DNA of 32,223 bases, taken from positions 21,545-53,767 of the forward strand of contig NZ_NEUE01000265.1 of assembly GCF_002910905.1 (NCBI RefSeq). Direction: 5' to 3'. Each line of letters starts with the position of its first letter. Position 1 is the stretch's first letter. Made by a program: the position numbers and the translations under genes. The stretch is from Streptomyces sp. SM11. Its GTDB lineage: Bacteria > Actinomycetota > Actinomycetes > Streptomycetales > Streptomycetaceae. Of this stretch, positions 22,512 through 31,549 are shown in pieces. The notes under the pieces were generated by a model. It saw only the letters and a program-made list of their open reading frames with translations, was not told the origin of the DNA and did not search any database.

Positions 22512-24986
22512 ATGACGCAGCGGGCACTCGATTCCTCCGGGGAGCAGACCCCCGGACCCTCCCGGCCGGCCATGATCGACGCGGGGACGGAACTCGATCC
22601 CGTGCACCCCATGGAGCCACCGCCGCCAGCCCACCGACCGGACGGCCTGAGCACCGCCGAGGTCGCCGAGCGGGTCGCGCGCGGTGAGGTCAACGACGTA
22701 CCCGTACGGTCCTCGCGCTCCCTCACCGAGATCGTGCGGGCCAACGTCTTCACCCGGTTCAACCTGATCATCGGCGTGCTCTGGGTGATCATGCTGTTCG
22801 TCGCGCCGATCCAGGACAGCCTCTTCGGCTTCGTGATCGTCGCCAACACCGGCATCGGCATCATCCAGGAGTGGCGGGCCAAGAAGACCCTGGACAGCCT
22901 CGCGCTGATCGGCGAGGCGAAGCCGACCGTGCGGCGCGACGGGGTCGCCGCCGAGATCTCCACCTCCGAGATCGTCCTCGGCGACCTGGTCGAACTGGGC
23001 CCCGGGGACAAGGTCGTCGTGGACGGCACGGTCGCCGAGGACGACAGCCTGGAGATCGACGAGTCGCTGCTCACCGGTGAGGCCGACCCGGTGATCAAGC
23101 GGGCGGGCGACCCGGTGATGTCCGGCAGCTTCGTCGTCGCGGGCGGCGGCGCGTTCACCGCGACCAAGGTGGGCCGCGAGGCGTACGCCGCCCAGCTCGC
23201 CGAGGAGGCGTCGCGCTTCACGCTCGTCCACTCGGAGCTGCGCAGCGGCATCAGCACGATCCTGAAGTACGTCACCTGGATGATGGTGCCGACGTCGATC
23301 GGGCTGATCATCAGCCAGCTGGTCGTGAAGGACAACAACTTCAAGGACTCCGTCGCACGGACCGTCGGCGGCATCGTCCCGATGATCCCCGAGGGCCTGG
23401 TCCTGCTGACCTCGGTGGCCTTCGCCATCGGCGTCGTACGGCTCGGCCGCAAACAGTGCCTGGTGCAGGAGCTGCCCGCCATCGAGGGCCTCGCCCGGGT
23501 CGACGTGGTCTGTCTGGACAAGACGGGCACCCTCACCGAGGGCGGCATGGACGTCACGGAGGTCCGGCCGCTGAACGGGAGCGACGCGGCGTACGTGACG
23601 CAGGTGCTGCGGACCTTCGGCTCCTCGGACCCCCGGCCCAACGCCAGCCTCCAGGCCATCATCGACGCGTACCCGGCGGGCGGCGGCGACGCGGAGAGCT
23701 GGACGGTCACCGACGCGATGCCGTTCTCCTCGGCACGCAAGTACAGCGGCGCGGCGTTCACGGAGGCCGACGGGACGGCCACCGCCTGGCTGCTCGGCGC
23801 CCCCGACGTCCTGCTGGCCGAGGGCGACGCGACCCTCACCGAGATCGGGCACCTCAACGAACAGGGCCTGCGGGTGCTGCTGCTGGCCCGTGCACGGGGC
23901 GAGCTGAACGCGCCCGGCGCGGCCGCCGGAGCCGCCCCCACCGCCCTGGTCGTCCTGGAGCAGCGGCTGCGGCCGGACGCGGGCGACACGCTCGCCTACT
24001 TCGCCGACCAGAACGTGGCCACCAAGGTCATCTCCGGCGACAACGCGGTCTCGGTCGGCGCGGTCGCCGGAAAGCTGGGCCTCGCGGGCGCCGAGAACAC
24101 GCTGGACGCCCGCCGGCTGCCCACCGACCCGGACGAGATGGCCACGGCCATGGAACAGAACGCGGTCTTCGGCCGGGTCACCCCGCAGCAGAAGCGGGAC
24201 ATGGTGGCCGCCCTCCAGTCGCGCGGCCACACGGTCGCGATGACCGGGGACGGCGTGAACGACGTGCTGGCCCTCAAGGACGCCGACATCGGCGTGTCGA
24301 TGGGCTCGGGCTCCGAGGCGACACGCGCGGTGGCGCAGATCGTACTGCTGAACAACAGCTTCGCGACGCTGCCCTCGGTGGTCGCCGAGGGCCGCCGGGT
24401 GATCGGCAACATCACCCGCGTCGCGACGCTCTTCCTCACCAAGACGGTCTACTCCGTGCTGCTGGCGATCCTGGTGGTCTGCACCCAGGTGGAGTACCCG
24501 TTCCTGCCGAGGCACCTGACCCTGCTGTCGACGCTGACCATCGGCGTCCCCGCGTTCTTCCTGGCGCTCGCGCCCAACAAGGAGCGCGCCCAGCCCCACT
24601 TCGTACGCAGGGTGATGCGGTACGCGATCCCGTCGGGCGTCATCGCGGCGGCGGCCACCTTCGCGACGTACCTGGTGGCGCGGCACCACTACAGCGGCGA
24701 GGGCGCGCTGGAAGCCGAGACGAGCGCGGCGACGCTGACGCTGTTCCTGGTCTCGATGTGGGTCCTGGCGATCATCGCCCGCCCGTACACCTGGTGGCGC
24801 ATCGGCCTGGTGGCGGCCATGGGGCTCGGCTTCCTGATCGTGCTCGTGGTGCCGTGGCTCCAGGACTTCTTCGCGCTGAAGCTGGTGGGCGCGCCGATGC
24901 CGTGGACGGCGGTCGGCATCGCGGTGGCTGCGGCCGCGCTGCTGGAGTTCACCTGGCGCTGGGTGGGGCGGCGCTTCGGGGCGTAG
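22512..24986 (+). CDS. CtpE-like cation-transporting P-type ATPase
   Basis: Predicted 824-residue inner-membrane cation pump. In order it shows a hydrophilic N-terminus, the actuator motif TGE (188-190), PEGL in the fourth helix (293-296), the phosphorylated D336 in DKTGTLT, and the hinge TGDGVND (578-584), then a six-helix C-terminal bundle. There is no CPC metal motif or heavy-metal domain, so it is not a copper or zinc pump. PEGL in place of CPC and the overall layout resemble mycobacterial CtpE, reported to take up calcium. All catalytic residues are present. Several in-frame starts exist; ATG 22512 is chosen because a -10-like hexamer lies 7 nt before it. Ion specificity is inferred by likeness only. 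Confidence 0.9.
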   Translation: MTQRALDSSGEQTPGPSRPAMIDAGTELDPVHPMEPPPPAHRPDGLSTAEVAERVARGEVNDVPVRSSRSLTEIVRANVFTRFNLIIGVLWVIMLFVAPIQDSLFGFVIVANTGIGIIQEWRAKKTLDSLALIGEAKPTVRRDGVAAEISTSEIVLGDLVELGPGDKVVVDGTVAEDDSLEIDESLLTGEADPVIKRAGDPVMSGSFVVAGGGAFTATKVGREAYAAQLAEEASRFTLVHSELRSGISTILKYVTWMMVPTSIGLIISQLVVKDNNFKDSVARTVGGIVPMIPEGLVLLTSVAFAIGVVRLGRKQCLVQELPAIEGLARVDVVCLDKTGTLTEGGMDVTEVRPLNGSDAAYVTQVLRTFGSSDPRPNASLQAIIDAYPAGGGDAESWTVTDAMPFSSARKYSGAAFTEADGTATAWLLGAPDVLLAEGDATLTEIGHLNEQGLRVLLLARARGELNAPGAAAGAAPTALVVLEQRLRPDAGDTLAYFADQNVATKVISGDNAVSVGAVAGKLGLAGAENTLDARRLPTDPDEMATAMEQNAVFGRVTPQQKRDMVAALQSRGHTVAMTGDGVNDVLALKDADIGVSMGSGSEATRAVAQIVLLNNSFATLPSVVAEGRRVIGNITRVATLFLTKTVYSVLLAILVVCTQVEYPFLPRHLTLLSTLTIGVPAFFLALAPNKERAQPHFVRRVMRYAIPSGVIAAAATFATYLVARHHYSGEGALEAETSAATLTLFLVSMWVLAIIARPYTWWRIGLVAAMGLGFLIVLVVPWLQDFFALKLVGAPMPWTAVGIAVAAAALLEFTWRWVGRRFGA

Positions 24987-25001
24987 CCCGGCGCGGGCAG
25001 C

Positions 25002-25040
25002 CGCGAGCCCCCGGGAGGCCGAGCCTCCCGGGGGCTCGCG
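25002..25040 (+). terminator. Strong hairpin after the P-type ATPase
   Basis: Perfect 18-bp arms (25002-25019 and 25023-25040) around a 3-nt loop begin 15 nt after the stop. It lies between convergent genes and could act on both strands. Confidence 0.85.
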
Positions 25041-25176
25041 CGTCGCTGTCCCGGTGTCACGGGCCGCCGCTCCACGTCGACGAAGTCACCGGCGGCCGAG
25101 AGCATGAACGGCCGTGCGGATCTGCGGCCTTTCCGTGCAGCCCGACCCGCACCGCGTTCCGTCGGCGGCGAGCTTC

Positions 25177-28100
25177 TCAGTCGAACCAGCGGTCCCGGGC
25201 CAGTTCCTCCGTACGGGACGGGTCCTCCAGCAGGGCCGCGACCTCGAAGCGGCGGGGCCACTGGCCCGCCGCCCAGGCCAGTCCGGCCGCCACGCCCTCC
25301 AGGGTCGCGGCGTGGACGACCCCGTCCGGGGTGCGGCGCCAGTCCAGTTCGACGCCGCCCGCGCGGAGTTCGGGGTGTTCGAGGTACGTCTCCGGGGTGC
25401 CGGCCCCGAGCAGGACGCGGACCGACTCCGGTACGCGGTGCTCCTCGCCCTCACTCGTCACACCCGCCTCGATCGTCTCGCCGAGCCGCCGCACCTGGAG
25501 CAGGTCGGCCAACTCGGCGGCCCGGGCAGGCGCCACGGGGAGCAGGGGCAGGCCCTCCGTCAGCGGCAGCACGTCCGGAGCGTCCGCGATCACGGCGTCC
25601 GCCGCGTCGGCCACCGTCACCTCCCCGTCCACCACCGCGCGCAGCTCGTCCGGCAACGTCACCCGGTCGGGCTCCAGTTCCGCGAGCGCCGTGTAGAGGG
25701 CGTGCAGTTGCACGGGGGTCACGGGACGGTCCCCGTCGGCGAGCCGGCCCAGCAGTTCGGCCGCGCCGCCCGGCTCGTCCAGAAGTGCGGCGACCGAGGT
25801 GCGCACCCCGAGGGCCCGCAGCACCTGGGTGTCGTCGAAGCCGGTCGCGTCCACCGCGTCGTAGAGCCCGGCCAGCCGGGGGTCGCCGCCCGCCGCGCGC
25901 AGTCCGGCGGGGCGGCGGCCGTCCAGCACGGGGTGGTCGCGCAGCCACCACGCGGTGTACGGGCGCACGGACTGCGTCGTACCGTCCGGCAGCAGCACCC
26001 GCACCGGCTGCGTCAGCGCGTCGCGCAGCGGCGGCCGGGCCAGCATCGCGAGCGCCTGCGGCCAGGCGTCGTCGTCGACCAGGTCGAGATCCCGTACGGC
26101 GACGATCTCGGTGGCGACCGGCGGCACCGGGGTCTCGGGCAGCTGGTCGAGGAGGTCCTCGCACCAGACGTCGACGGCGTCCAGCAGCCCGGCGTCGTCG
26201 GGTTCGGCGAAGTCGCTGTCGCGGGGCTCCAGTTCGTCCGGGTCCAGGACGACGTCGGCGGCCCGCACGAGGGCGAAGGTGGCGAGCACCCCGCAGGCGG
26301 TGAGCGGCGCCTCACCCCACCGGTCGGTCAGCTCCTGGTCGGCGAGGGCGAGTTCCCCTTCCCGCATGACCTGGGCGAACGGGCTTCCGGGGAGGACCAG
26401 TTCACCGGCGGGGGCCGGTTCGCCGTCCTCGTCGGGGAGGGCGAGCGCGCCGAGCCACGGCTCGTCGCCGGGCGCCAGCTCGGCGTCCCGGACGAGGGTG
26501 AGCACGGTCTCGGCCAGCTCGTCGCCGTCGAGCGCGTCCTCGTCCCAGATCTCCCCCGCGTCCAGCGAACCGGCGACGGCCGCCCGCACCTGAGGAGTCG
26601 TCAGCACGGCGCGGGGCGTGGCGGGCAGTGCCCCGAGCTTCTCCAGCAGCGGGTGCGCGGCGTCCGGGTGGGCCACCTTGAGGCCGAGCCGGGAGAGGCG
26701 GGCGAGGACGGGGCCGGTGAGCCCGTCCGGAAGCGGCAGCAGGATCTGCCGTGGCCCGATCGCGGTGCGCGGCGGACGGCCCGCCCGCTCGTCGTCCGGG
26801 TCGCCCGCGAGCGGGACCGGCAGACCGGTGAGACGGTCGGGGTCGGTGCCCGCGAGGCTGTCGTAGAGCCGGTGCCACCACGCGGGGTCGCGCTCCAGAC
26901 CGGCGAGGCGGTCGATGGCCTCGGTCAGCGGTACGCGGGCGACCCCGAGGGTACGCAGTTCGGTACGGCGCTCCAGACCGGCGGGCAGCAGACACGGCAG
27001 CACCTCGGCGAGCACCCCTACGGTCTCGGCCCCGACCCCCTCGACGACCTCGGCCTCGACGGGGCGCAGGGCGGCGGTGCCGGGGGCGGGGGCTTCGGAG
27101 GCGTCGGCGCGGTCCCAGTCGTCCGCCCAGCTCTGTTCGGCCTCGGGATCGCGGGGCGCGGCGGGCTCCAGGAACGCGACGCGCGGCAGCCGGGCCAGGA
27201 TCGCACCGCGCAGGGCCCCGTCCAGGCCGCCCTTGCCGAGGGGCCCCGGCACCAGGTCGATGGTCCCGGTCGACACCGGCCGCCAGGCGCCCAGCAGCTC
27301 CGCGTACGCGTCGGCCGCCCGCTCCACCAGGAAGTCCGTCAGCGGCCCCGGCGCGGGGTGCCTGCGGGCGGTGTCCAGCGGGAGGGAGGCGATGAGCAGG
27401 GCGGGGATGCCGAGCGGTTCGTCGGTGGGCGTCGGGGCGTGCACGACCGGTGCCGTACGGGGGTGGAGCGGGGCGCCCGACTCGTCGACCGGGACCGCCC
27501 AGGTGACCGACCAGTGCGGGCGCAGCCGCTCCTCGACCGGCCGGTCGGCGAGCAGGGCGGGCTCGACGGGCCCGTGGTGGAGAACGGTGCGCCAGCGGCC
27601 CAGGCCGCGGGCGGAGTCGTCGATGTGCGTGTACGGGCCGTGGGCCGAACGGCTCAGGGTCCGCGTCCCGTCCGGGGTCTCGATCACGACCTCGTCCAGG
27701 CCGGGCAGCGTGAGCAGCAGCGCGTCGTCCACGGCCGCCAGCAGCCGGGCCACCAGGTCCTCGGCGGTGCCGTCGCGCAGCGGCAGCACGACGACGGTGT
27801 CGTACCCCTCGGGCGCGGAGCCCTCGGCGGGCAGCGGCAGGCGCAGCAGCGGTACGTGTCCGTCGCGGCGGCGCAGCTCGTCCCCGAGGCCGGGGCTGCC
27901 GACCACCGCCTCCCGGGCCAGCTCGCGCGCCTCGGCCAGGGACCAGCGCACACCGCCGTGCCGGCCGAGTACCGCGGGCTCGTCGCTGACCGCGAGGACG
28001 GCGGCGAACCCGACGCCGAAGCGGCCCACCGCGGACTCGTGGCCCTCGCGCTTGGCGGAGGCCCGCAGGGTACTCAGGGACTCCACACCGGTGGCGTCGA

Positions 28101-28389
28101 GCGGCGCGCCGGTGTTCGCGGCGGCCAGCACGCAGCGGCCATCCGGGTCGCCGGGGGCGGCGGGGTGCAGGGTGAGCCGGAGCCGGCCGGGGGTGCCCGC
28201 GCGGGCGGCGGCGTCGGCGGCGTTCTGGGCGAGCTCGACGACGAGGCGGTCGCGGTAGCCGCCGAGCGCGAGGTCCTCCTCGGCGTTGGCGTCCTCCCGG
28301 AACCGGGCGGGCCCGGCGCCCCACGCGTCGAGCACGCCGCGCCGCAGCCGTGCCGTCCCGAACGGATCGGCCCCCTCGGTCGCCTTCAT
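25177..28389 (-). CDS. Large sacsin/Hsp90-like ATP-binding protein
   Basis: Predicted 1070-residue cytoplasmic protein. The first 200 residues are a GHKL-type ATPase domain like that of sacsin and Hsp90: VVELAQNAADAA with E52, N56 and D59 (N box), AANTGAPLD (90-98) replacing DxGxG, and the lid loop GRFGVGF (122-128). The remaining 800 or so residues are acidic, leucine-rich and without transmembrane segments; I recognise no further domain. ATG 28389 and GTG 28395 are both possible, with GGAG better spaced for the GTG. The next gene upstream on this strand encodes a DUF3027 protein. Known GHKL proteins of this type are chaperone-like or parts of defence systems, but the setting here is core-like. 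Specific function unknown. Confidence 0.85.
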   Translation of the reverse strand: MKATEGADPFGTARLRRGVLDAWGAGPARFREDANAEEDLALGGYRDRLVVELAQNAADAAARAGTPGRLRLTLHPAAPGDPDGRCVLAAANTGAPLDATGVESLSTLRASAKREGHESAVGRFGVGFAAVLAVSDEPAVLGRHGGVRWSLAEARELAREAVVGSPGLGDELRRRDGHVPLLRLPLPAEGSAPEGYDTVVVLPLRDGTAEDLVARLLAAVDDALLLTLPGLDEVVIETPDGTRTLSRSAHGPYTHIDDSARGLGRWRTVLHHGPVEPALLADRPVEERLRPHWSVTWAVPVDESGAPLHPRTAPVVHAPTPTDEPLGIPALLIASLPLDTARRHPAPGPLTDFLVERAADAYAELLGAWRPVSTGTIDLVPGPLGKGGLDGALRGAILARLPRVAFLEPAAPRDPEAEQSWADDWDRADASEAPAPGTAALRPVEAEVVEGVGAETVGVLAEVLPCLLPAGLERRTELRTLGVARVPLTEAIDRLAGLERDPAWWHRLYDSLAGTDPDRLTGLPVPLAGDPDDERAGRPPRTAIGPRQILLPLPDGLTGPVLARLSRLGLKVAHPDAAHPLLEKLGALPATPRAVLTTPQVRAAVAGSLDAGEIWDEDALDGDELAETVLTLVRDAELAPGDEPWLGALALPDEDGEPAPAGELVLPGSPFAQVMREGELALADQELTDRWGEAPLTACGVLATFALVRAADVVLDPDELEPRDSDFAEPDDAGLLDAVDVWCEDLLDQLPETPVPPVATEIVAVRDLDLVDDDAWPQALAMLARPPLRDALTQPVRVLLPDGTTQSVRPYTAWWLRDHPVLDGRRPAGLRAAGGDPRLAGLYDAVDATGFDDTQVLRALGVRTSVAALLDEPGGAAELLGRLADGDRPVTPVQLHALYTALAELEPDRVTLPDELRAVVDGEVTVADAADAVIADAPDVLPLTEGLPLLPVAPARAAELADLLQVRRLGETIEAGVTSEGEEHRVPESVRVLLGAGTPETYLEHPELRAGGVELDWRRTPDGVVHAATLEGVAAGLAWAAGQWPRRFEVAALLEDPSRTEELARDRWFD

Positions 28390-28538
28390 GCTCACGCTCT
28401 CGACTCCGTCCGCTGGGTGGGTGGGCGCGTATGCCTGCGGCCCGGTGTGCGCCCGAAGGTACCGCGCGCGCCGCCTCCGCCGTAGCGGCAAGCCCGGCAT
28501 TCCCGGCCCGTCCGGCGTTCGAGAACGGACCCGTTCCA

Positions 28539-28659
28539 AGCCGGTCCGGCGTTTGAGGACGGAACCGTCGACGCGGTGTCGCGGGGCCCCGCGCGCCAGG
28601 CGCCTGTTCTGGAAGCCGCCCACCGGACAAGGGTTCCGTCCTCAAACGCCGGACCGGCT
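28539..28659. repeat. 28-bp inverted repeat, Streptomyces-type intergenic repeat
   Basis: Arms 28539-28566 and 28632-28659 are perfect reverse complements over 28 bp. The core reads CCGGCGTTTGAGGACGGAAC. A third, diverged direct copy (CCGGCGTTCGAGAACGGACC) lies at about 28512-28531, and part of the pattern recurs near 28669. From memory this sequence is a common intergenic repeat in Streptomyces genomes. It fills most of the 350-bp gap between the ATPase-like and DUF3027 genes (28390-28739); I see no gene there. Confidence 0.8.
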
Positions 28660-28739
28660 GGAAAGGTGCCGGACGGGCTGGAGGGACGCCCCGCGATTCC
28701 CGGGCACCGCGAGCCCGGCCCCCTCAGCGGGCAGGAGCG

Positions 28740-29663
28740 TCAGGAGTGGCCCAGGTCCTCCGAAGCCCCGTCCGCCTCGTCCGGCACGGAGCCCCCGTCC
28801 CGCTCGGGCCGCAGCGAATACGTGTCCACCCGCATCGTGTCCATCGCGTGCGGCGCCGGCTTCGGCGGCACCGGCATCACGGCGGCCTCCGAGTGCCCGC
28901 CGCAGCCGTACGCCAGCGACACCACATGGCCGTCCGCCGGACCGAACTCGTTCGCGCACACCCCGAAGGCCTGCTTCAGCGAGCCCGCCATCGGGATCAG
29001 GAACGCGCAGCTGACGCACGTCGCCGGGGCCGCCTGGGCCATCGGTGTCTTCGGGCCGAACGCCTCGTCCCAGCGGTCGGCCGCCGCGTACAGCCCGTAC
29101 CGCGACAGCACCCGCGCCCGGCGCGTACCGAGCTCGTCCGCGACCGCGGCGATGGACCCGCGGCTGGTGGCGGCCACCGGCCGGTCGGTCAGCTCGGCGT
29201 CCTCCGCGTCGGCCAGCTCCTCGGAGACGACGGAGTTCGGCGGCGGCTCGTCCTCGCCGGTCCAGCCGGGCTCCAGACGCAGGTCCTCCGCCTCGGTGGG
29301 CAGCAGGTCGCCGGGGCCCATGTCGCCGGGGCGCAGCCGCTCGCTCCACGGCACCCACTCCGGCGCCAGGAGCGCGTCGGTGCCCGGCAGCAGCACCGTT
29401 TCGTCCAGGGTGACGTTCTTCGCGCGGGAGGCCCGCGCCACCGTCACCGCCCAGCGCCAGCCCCGGTAGCCGGGCTCCTTGGCCTCGAAGTAGTGGGTGA
29501 CGACCCGGTCCCCCTCGGAGACCACGCCGATGTGCTCACCTACCACACCGGGCGCGGCGGCCTCCTCCGCGGCCGCGCGCGCGAGATCCACCGCCTCGGC
29601 ACACAGGCGGTCGGGAACGGGGGTACGGGCCGTACGGCTTCGCGTCGTCGTCGCAGCACTCAC
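28740..29663 (-). CDS. DUF3027 protein
   Basis: Predicted 307-residue cytoplasmic protein matching DUF3027, an actinobacterial family of unknown function. Visible parts are a helical start, the strand-rich VVTHYFEAKEPGYRGWRWAV and ETVLLPGTDALLAPEWVPW, an acidic linker, and a conserved C-terminal part. The latter has a cysteine/histidine cluster, CVSCAFLIP, then GVCANEFGPADG and YGCGGHSEA, which could bind a metal. GTG 29663 is chosen, with GAGAAG about 9 nt upstream. It lies upstream of the large ATPase-like gene on the same strand, separated by the 28-bp inverted repeat. No function can be given; the family and its position next to menaquinone-pathway genes look like conserved core chromosome. 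Confidence 0.85.
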   Translation of the reverse strand: MSAATTTRSRTARTPVPDRLCAEAVDLARAAAEEAAAPGVVGEHIGVVSEGDRVVTHYFEAKEPGYRGWRWAVTVARASRAKNVTLDETVLLPGTDALLAPEWVPWSERLRPGDMGPGDLLPTEAEDLRLEPGWTGEDEPPPNSVVSEELADAEDAELTDRPVAATSRGSIAAVADELGTRRARVLSRYGLYAAADRWDEAFGPKTPMAQAAPATCVSCAFLIPMAGSLKQAFGVCANEFGPADGHVVSLAYGCGGHSEAAVMPVPPKPAPHAMDTMRVDTYSLRPERDGGSVPDEADGASEDLGHS

Positions 29664-30070
29664 AGGTCTTCGCTTCTCTCCATACGCCAGTCTCACGAGC
29701 GCGCCAGCTGCTGCACGATTGCCGTTTCGGCCAGACAGGTGCGGGCGGAGCGGACCTGGGGGCCGCGTCGACGTCCACACCCGTTGTGCCTGCCTCGGGC
29801 GCGCCTTCTGCCACCCATTCTGCGGGATCGCCGAGAGGCGCGCGGCCAAGAACAACCGCCGGTGGCGCGTTACGCACGCTACCCTCTCCGCCGCTCTGCG
29901 CCCACCTGCCCGTCCCAAACGTGCCGTATCCGTTCCCGACGATCCCGGTCAGGAGGCGGCGGGAGAGGCAGCGGGGCGCGGTACCGGCGCGCTCGTCCGA
30001 CAGGTACGTCACACGCGCGTCCGTACCCGATCACCGTTCATACCGGCCAGGGTTGGGGCACTATGACGGG
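29664..30070. other. 407-bp divergent gap with no recognisable gene
   Basis: This gap separates the DUF3027 gene from a divergent MFS gene. A reverse frame stays open through most of it but has unconvincing composition and overlaps the DUF3027 start. I see no RNA gene. The right end holds the probable MFS promoter: CACTAT (30059-30064) lies 6 nt before the GTG start codon. Confidence 0.6.
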
Positions 30071-31522
30071 GTGACTGCCACCAGGTCGCACGACGGTCCC
30101 GGCCCGCTCCGCAGGGCGGGGCGGGCGACGGGCCATGCCCTGCGGAGCCCGTTCACCGGCACGGCGCGCGGTATCCGCAGGGCGACGCACGCCCACGGCG
30201 CGGGGGAATCCGGCCTCGGCAAGCTCATCGAACTGCACGCGGTGAACGGCGCGGGCGACGTCATGATCACGGTCGCGCTCGCCTCCACGGTCTTCTTCTC
30301 GGTGCCGACGGACGAGGCGCGGGGCCGGGTGGCCCTCTACCTCGCCATCACGATGGCCCCCTTCACCCTGCTCGCCCCGGTGATCGGCCCGCTGCTGGAC
30401 CGCCTGCCGCACGGCCGCCGCGCCGCGATGGCGGGCGCGATGCTGGCCCGTGCGCTGCTGGCGATCACCATGTCGGGCGCGGTCGCCACGGGGGGGCTGG
30501 AGCTGTATCCGGCCGCACTGGGCGTCCTGGTCTCGTCGAAGGCGTACGGCGTGGTGCGCAGCGCGGTCGTGCCACGCCTGCTGCCACCCAAGTTCTCCCT
30601 GGTGAAGGCCAACTCCCGGGTCACCCTGGCCGGGCTGCTGGCCACCGGGGTGGCGGCCCCGATCGGGGCGGGTCTCCAGATGATCGGTTCCGCCTGGCCG
30701 CTCTACGGCGCCTGCGCGATCTTCGTCACGGGCACCTTTCTCGCCTTCACCCTGCCGCACAAGGTCGACTCCGCGAAGGGCGAGCGCCGGGCGCGGCTGA
30801 TCGTCCCGCACCACGAGGAGGCCGTGCCGCGGCCCACCCCCCGCACGGCCGGCGGAAGGACGGGCAGCACCCGGGCCAGCCTCCGCAGGGGCGGCAACGG
30901 GGAGAAACCGGCCAAGGAGCGGCCGCCGGGCCTGCGGTCCGTCGGCGGTTCCGTGCTGCACGGGCTCCAGGCCAACGCCGCGCACCGGGCCCTCTCCGGC
31001 TTCCTCATCTTCTTCCTGGCGTTCCTGCTGCGCGAGCACCCGCTGGCCGGGCAGAGCGCGGCCGTCTCGCTCGGCATCGTCGGCGTGGCGGCGGGCGTCG
31101 GCAATGCCTGCGGTACGGCGGTGGGCTCCTGGCTCCGGGCGCGCGGGCCCGAGGTGATCATCGCGACGGTGCTCGGTCTCGCGCTCGGCGTGGCGGTCCT
31201 CGCCGCGGTGTTCTTCTCCACCGTGCTGGTCGCCGCGCTCGGCGCGGTCGCCGGATTCACCCAGGCCCTCTCCAAGCTGTCGCTCGACGCGATGATCCAG
31301 CGGGACGTGCCCGAGGAGGTCCGCACCTCCGCGTTCGCCCGGTCCGAGACGTTGCTCCAGATGGCGTGGGTGGTCGGCGGCGGCATCGGCATCGCCCTGC
31401 CGCTCAACGCGGTGCTCGGCATGTCGGTCGCCGCGGGCATTCTCGCGCTCGGCGCGGCCACGTCCGTACGGGGCCTCCTGGGGGCCGCGCGGCGCGGCAC
31501 GCCGCACCCCCGCGTGGCATGA
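30071..31522 (+). CDS. MFS transporter
   Basis: Predicted 483-residue membrane transporter. After about 50 polar, basic residues come about 12 hydrophobic segments, beginning NGAGDVMITVALASTVFFSV. The GPLLDRLPHGRRAAMAGAML stretch is the cytoplasmic loop between helices 2 and 3 of MFS proteins. A long basic loop of about 60 residues lies between the two halves, and the second half includes FTQALSKLSLDAMIQRDVPE. GTG 30071 is chosen; no ribosome-binding site is seen, but a -10-like hexamer lies 6 nt before it, suggesting a leaderless mRNA. Substrate unknown. Upstream of the DUF2771 lipoprotein and mqnB genes, it belongs to the conserved-looking block at the right end. Confidence 0.88.
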   Translation: MTATRSHDGPGPLRRAGRATGHALRSPFTGTARGIRRATHAHGAGESGLGKLIELHAVNGAGDVMITVALASTVFFSVPTDEARGRVALYLAITMAPFTLLAPVIGPLLDRLPHGRRAAMAGAMLARALLAITMSGAVATGGLELYPAALGVLVSSKAYGVVRSAVVPRLLPPKFSLVKANSRVTLAGLLATGVAAPIGAGLQMIGSAWPLYGACAIFVTGTFLAFTLPHKVDSAKGERRARLIVPHHEEAVPRPTPRTAGGRTGSTRASLRRGGNGEKPAKERPPGLRSVGGSVLHGLQANAAHRALSGFLIFFLAFLLREHPLAGQSAAVSLGIVGVAAGVGNACGTAVGSWLRARGPEVIIATVLGLALGVAVLAAVFFSTVLVAALGAVAGFTQALSKLSLDAMIQRDVPEEVRTSAFARSETLLQMAWVVGGGIGIALPLNAVLGMSVAAGILALGAATSVRGLLGAARRGTPHPRVA

Positions 31523-31536
31523 GCGGAGGCGACCGA

Positions 31537-31542
31537 TAGCCT
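31537..31542 (+). promoter_or_regulatory. -10 element for a leaderless DUF2771 mRNA
   Basis: TAGCCT lies 7 nt before ATG 31550, and no Shine-Dalgarno sequence is present. It begins 15 nt after the stop of the MFS gene, so the lipoprotein gene may have its own promoter. Confidence 0.5.
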
Positions 31543-31549
31543 TCGGCCC

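Noticed and set aside
22164..24689. Very long reverse-strand open frame antisense to the DUF2530 and P-type ATPase genes
   Set aside because: The opposite strand encodes a textbook P-type ATPase with all motifs. The antisense product is Arg/Gly/Val/Asp-rich with no recognisable domain, as expected from GC-rich mirror frames.
25114..28485. Forward open frame of over 1100 codons antisense to the large ATPase-like gene
   Set aside because: Low-complexity Gly/Arg/Val/Gln composition and no domains; the reverse strand has a clear GHKL ATPase start and coherent protein composition.
29536..30012. Reverse open frame in the gap upstream of the DUF3027 gene
   Set aside because: It overlaps the DUF3027 start in another frame, lacks a ribosome-binding site and shows no domain-like pattern.
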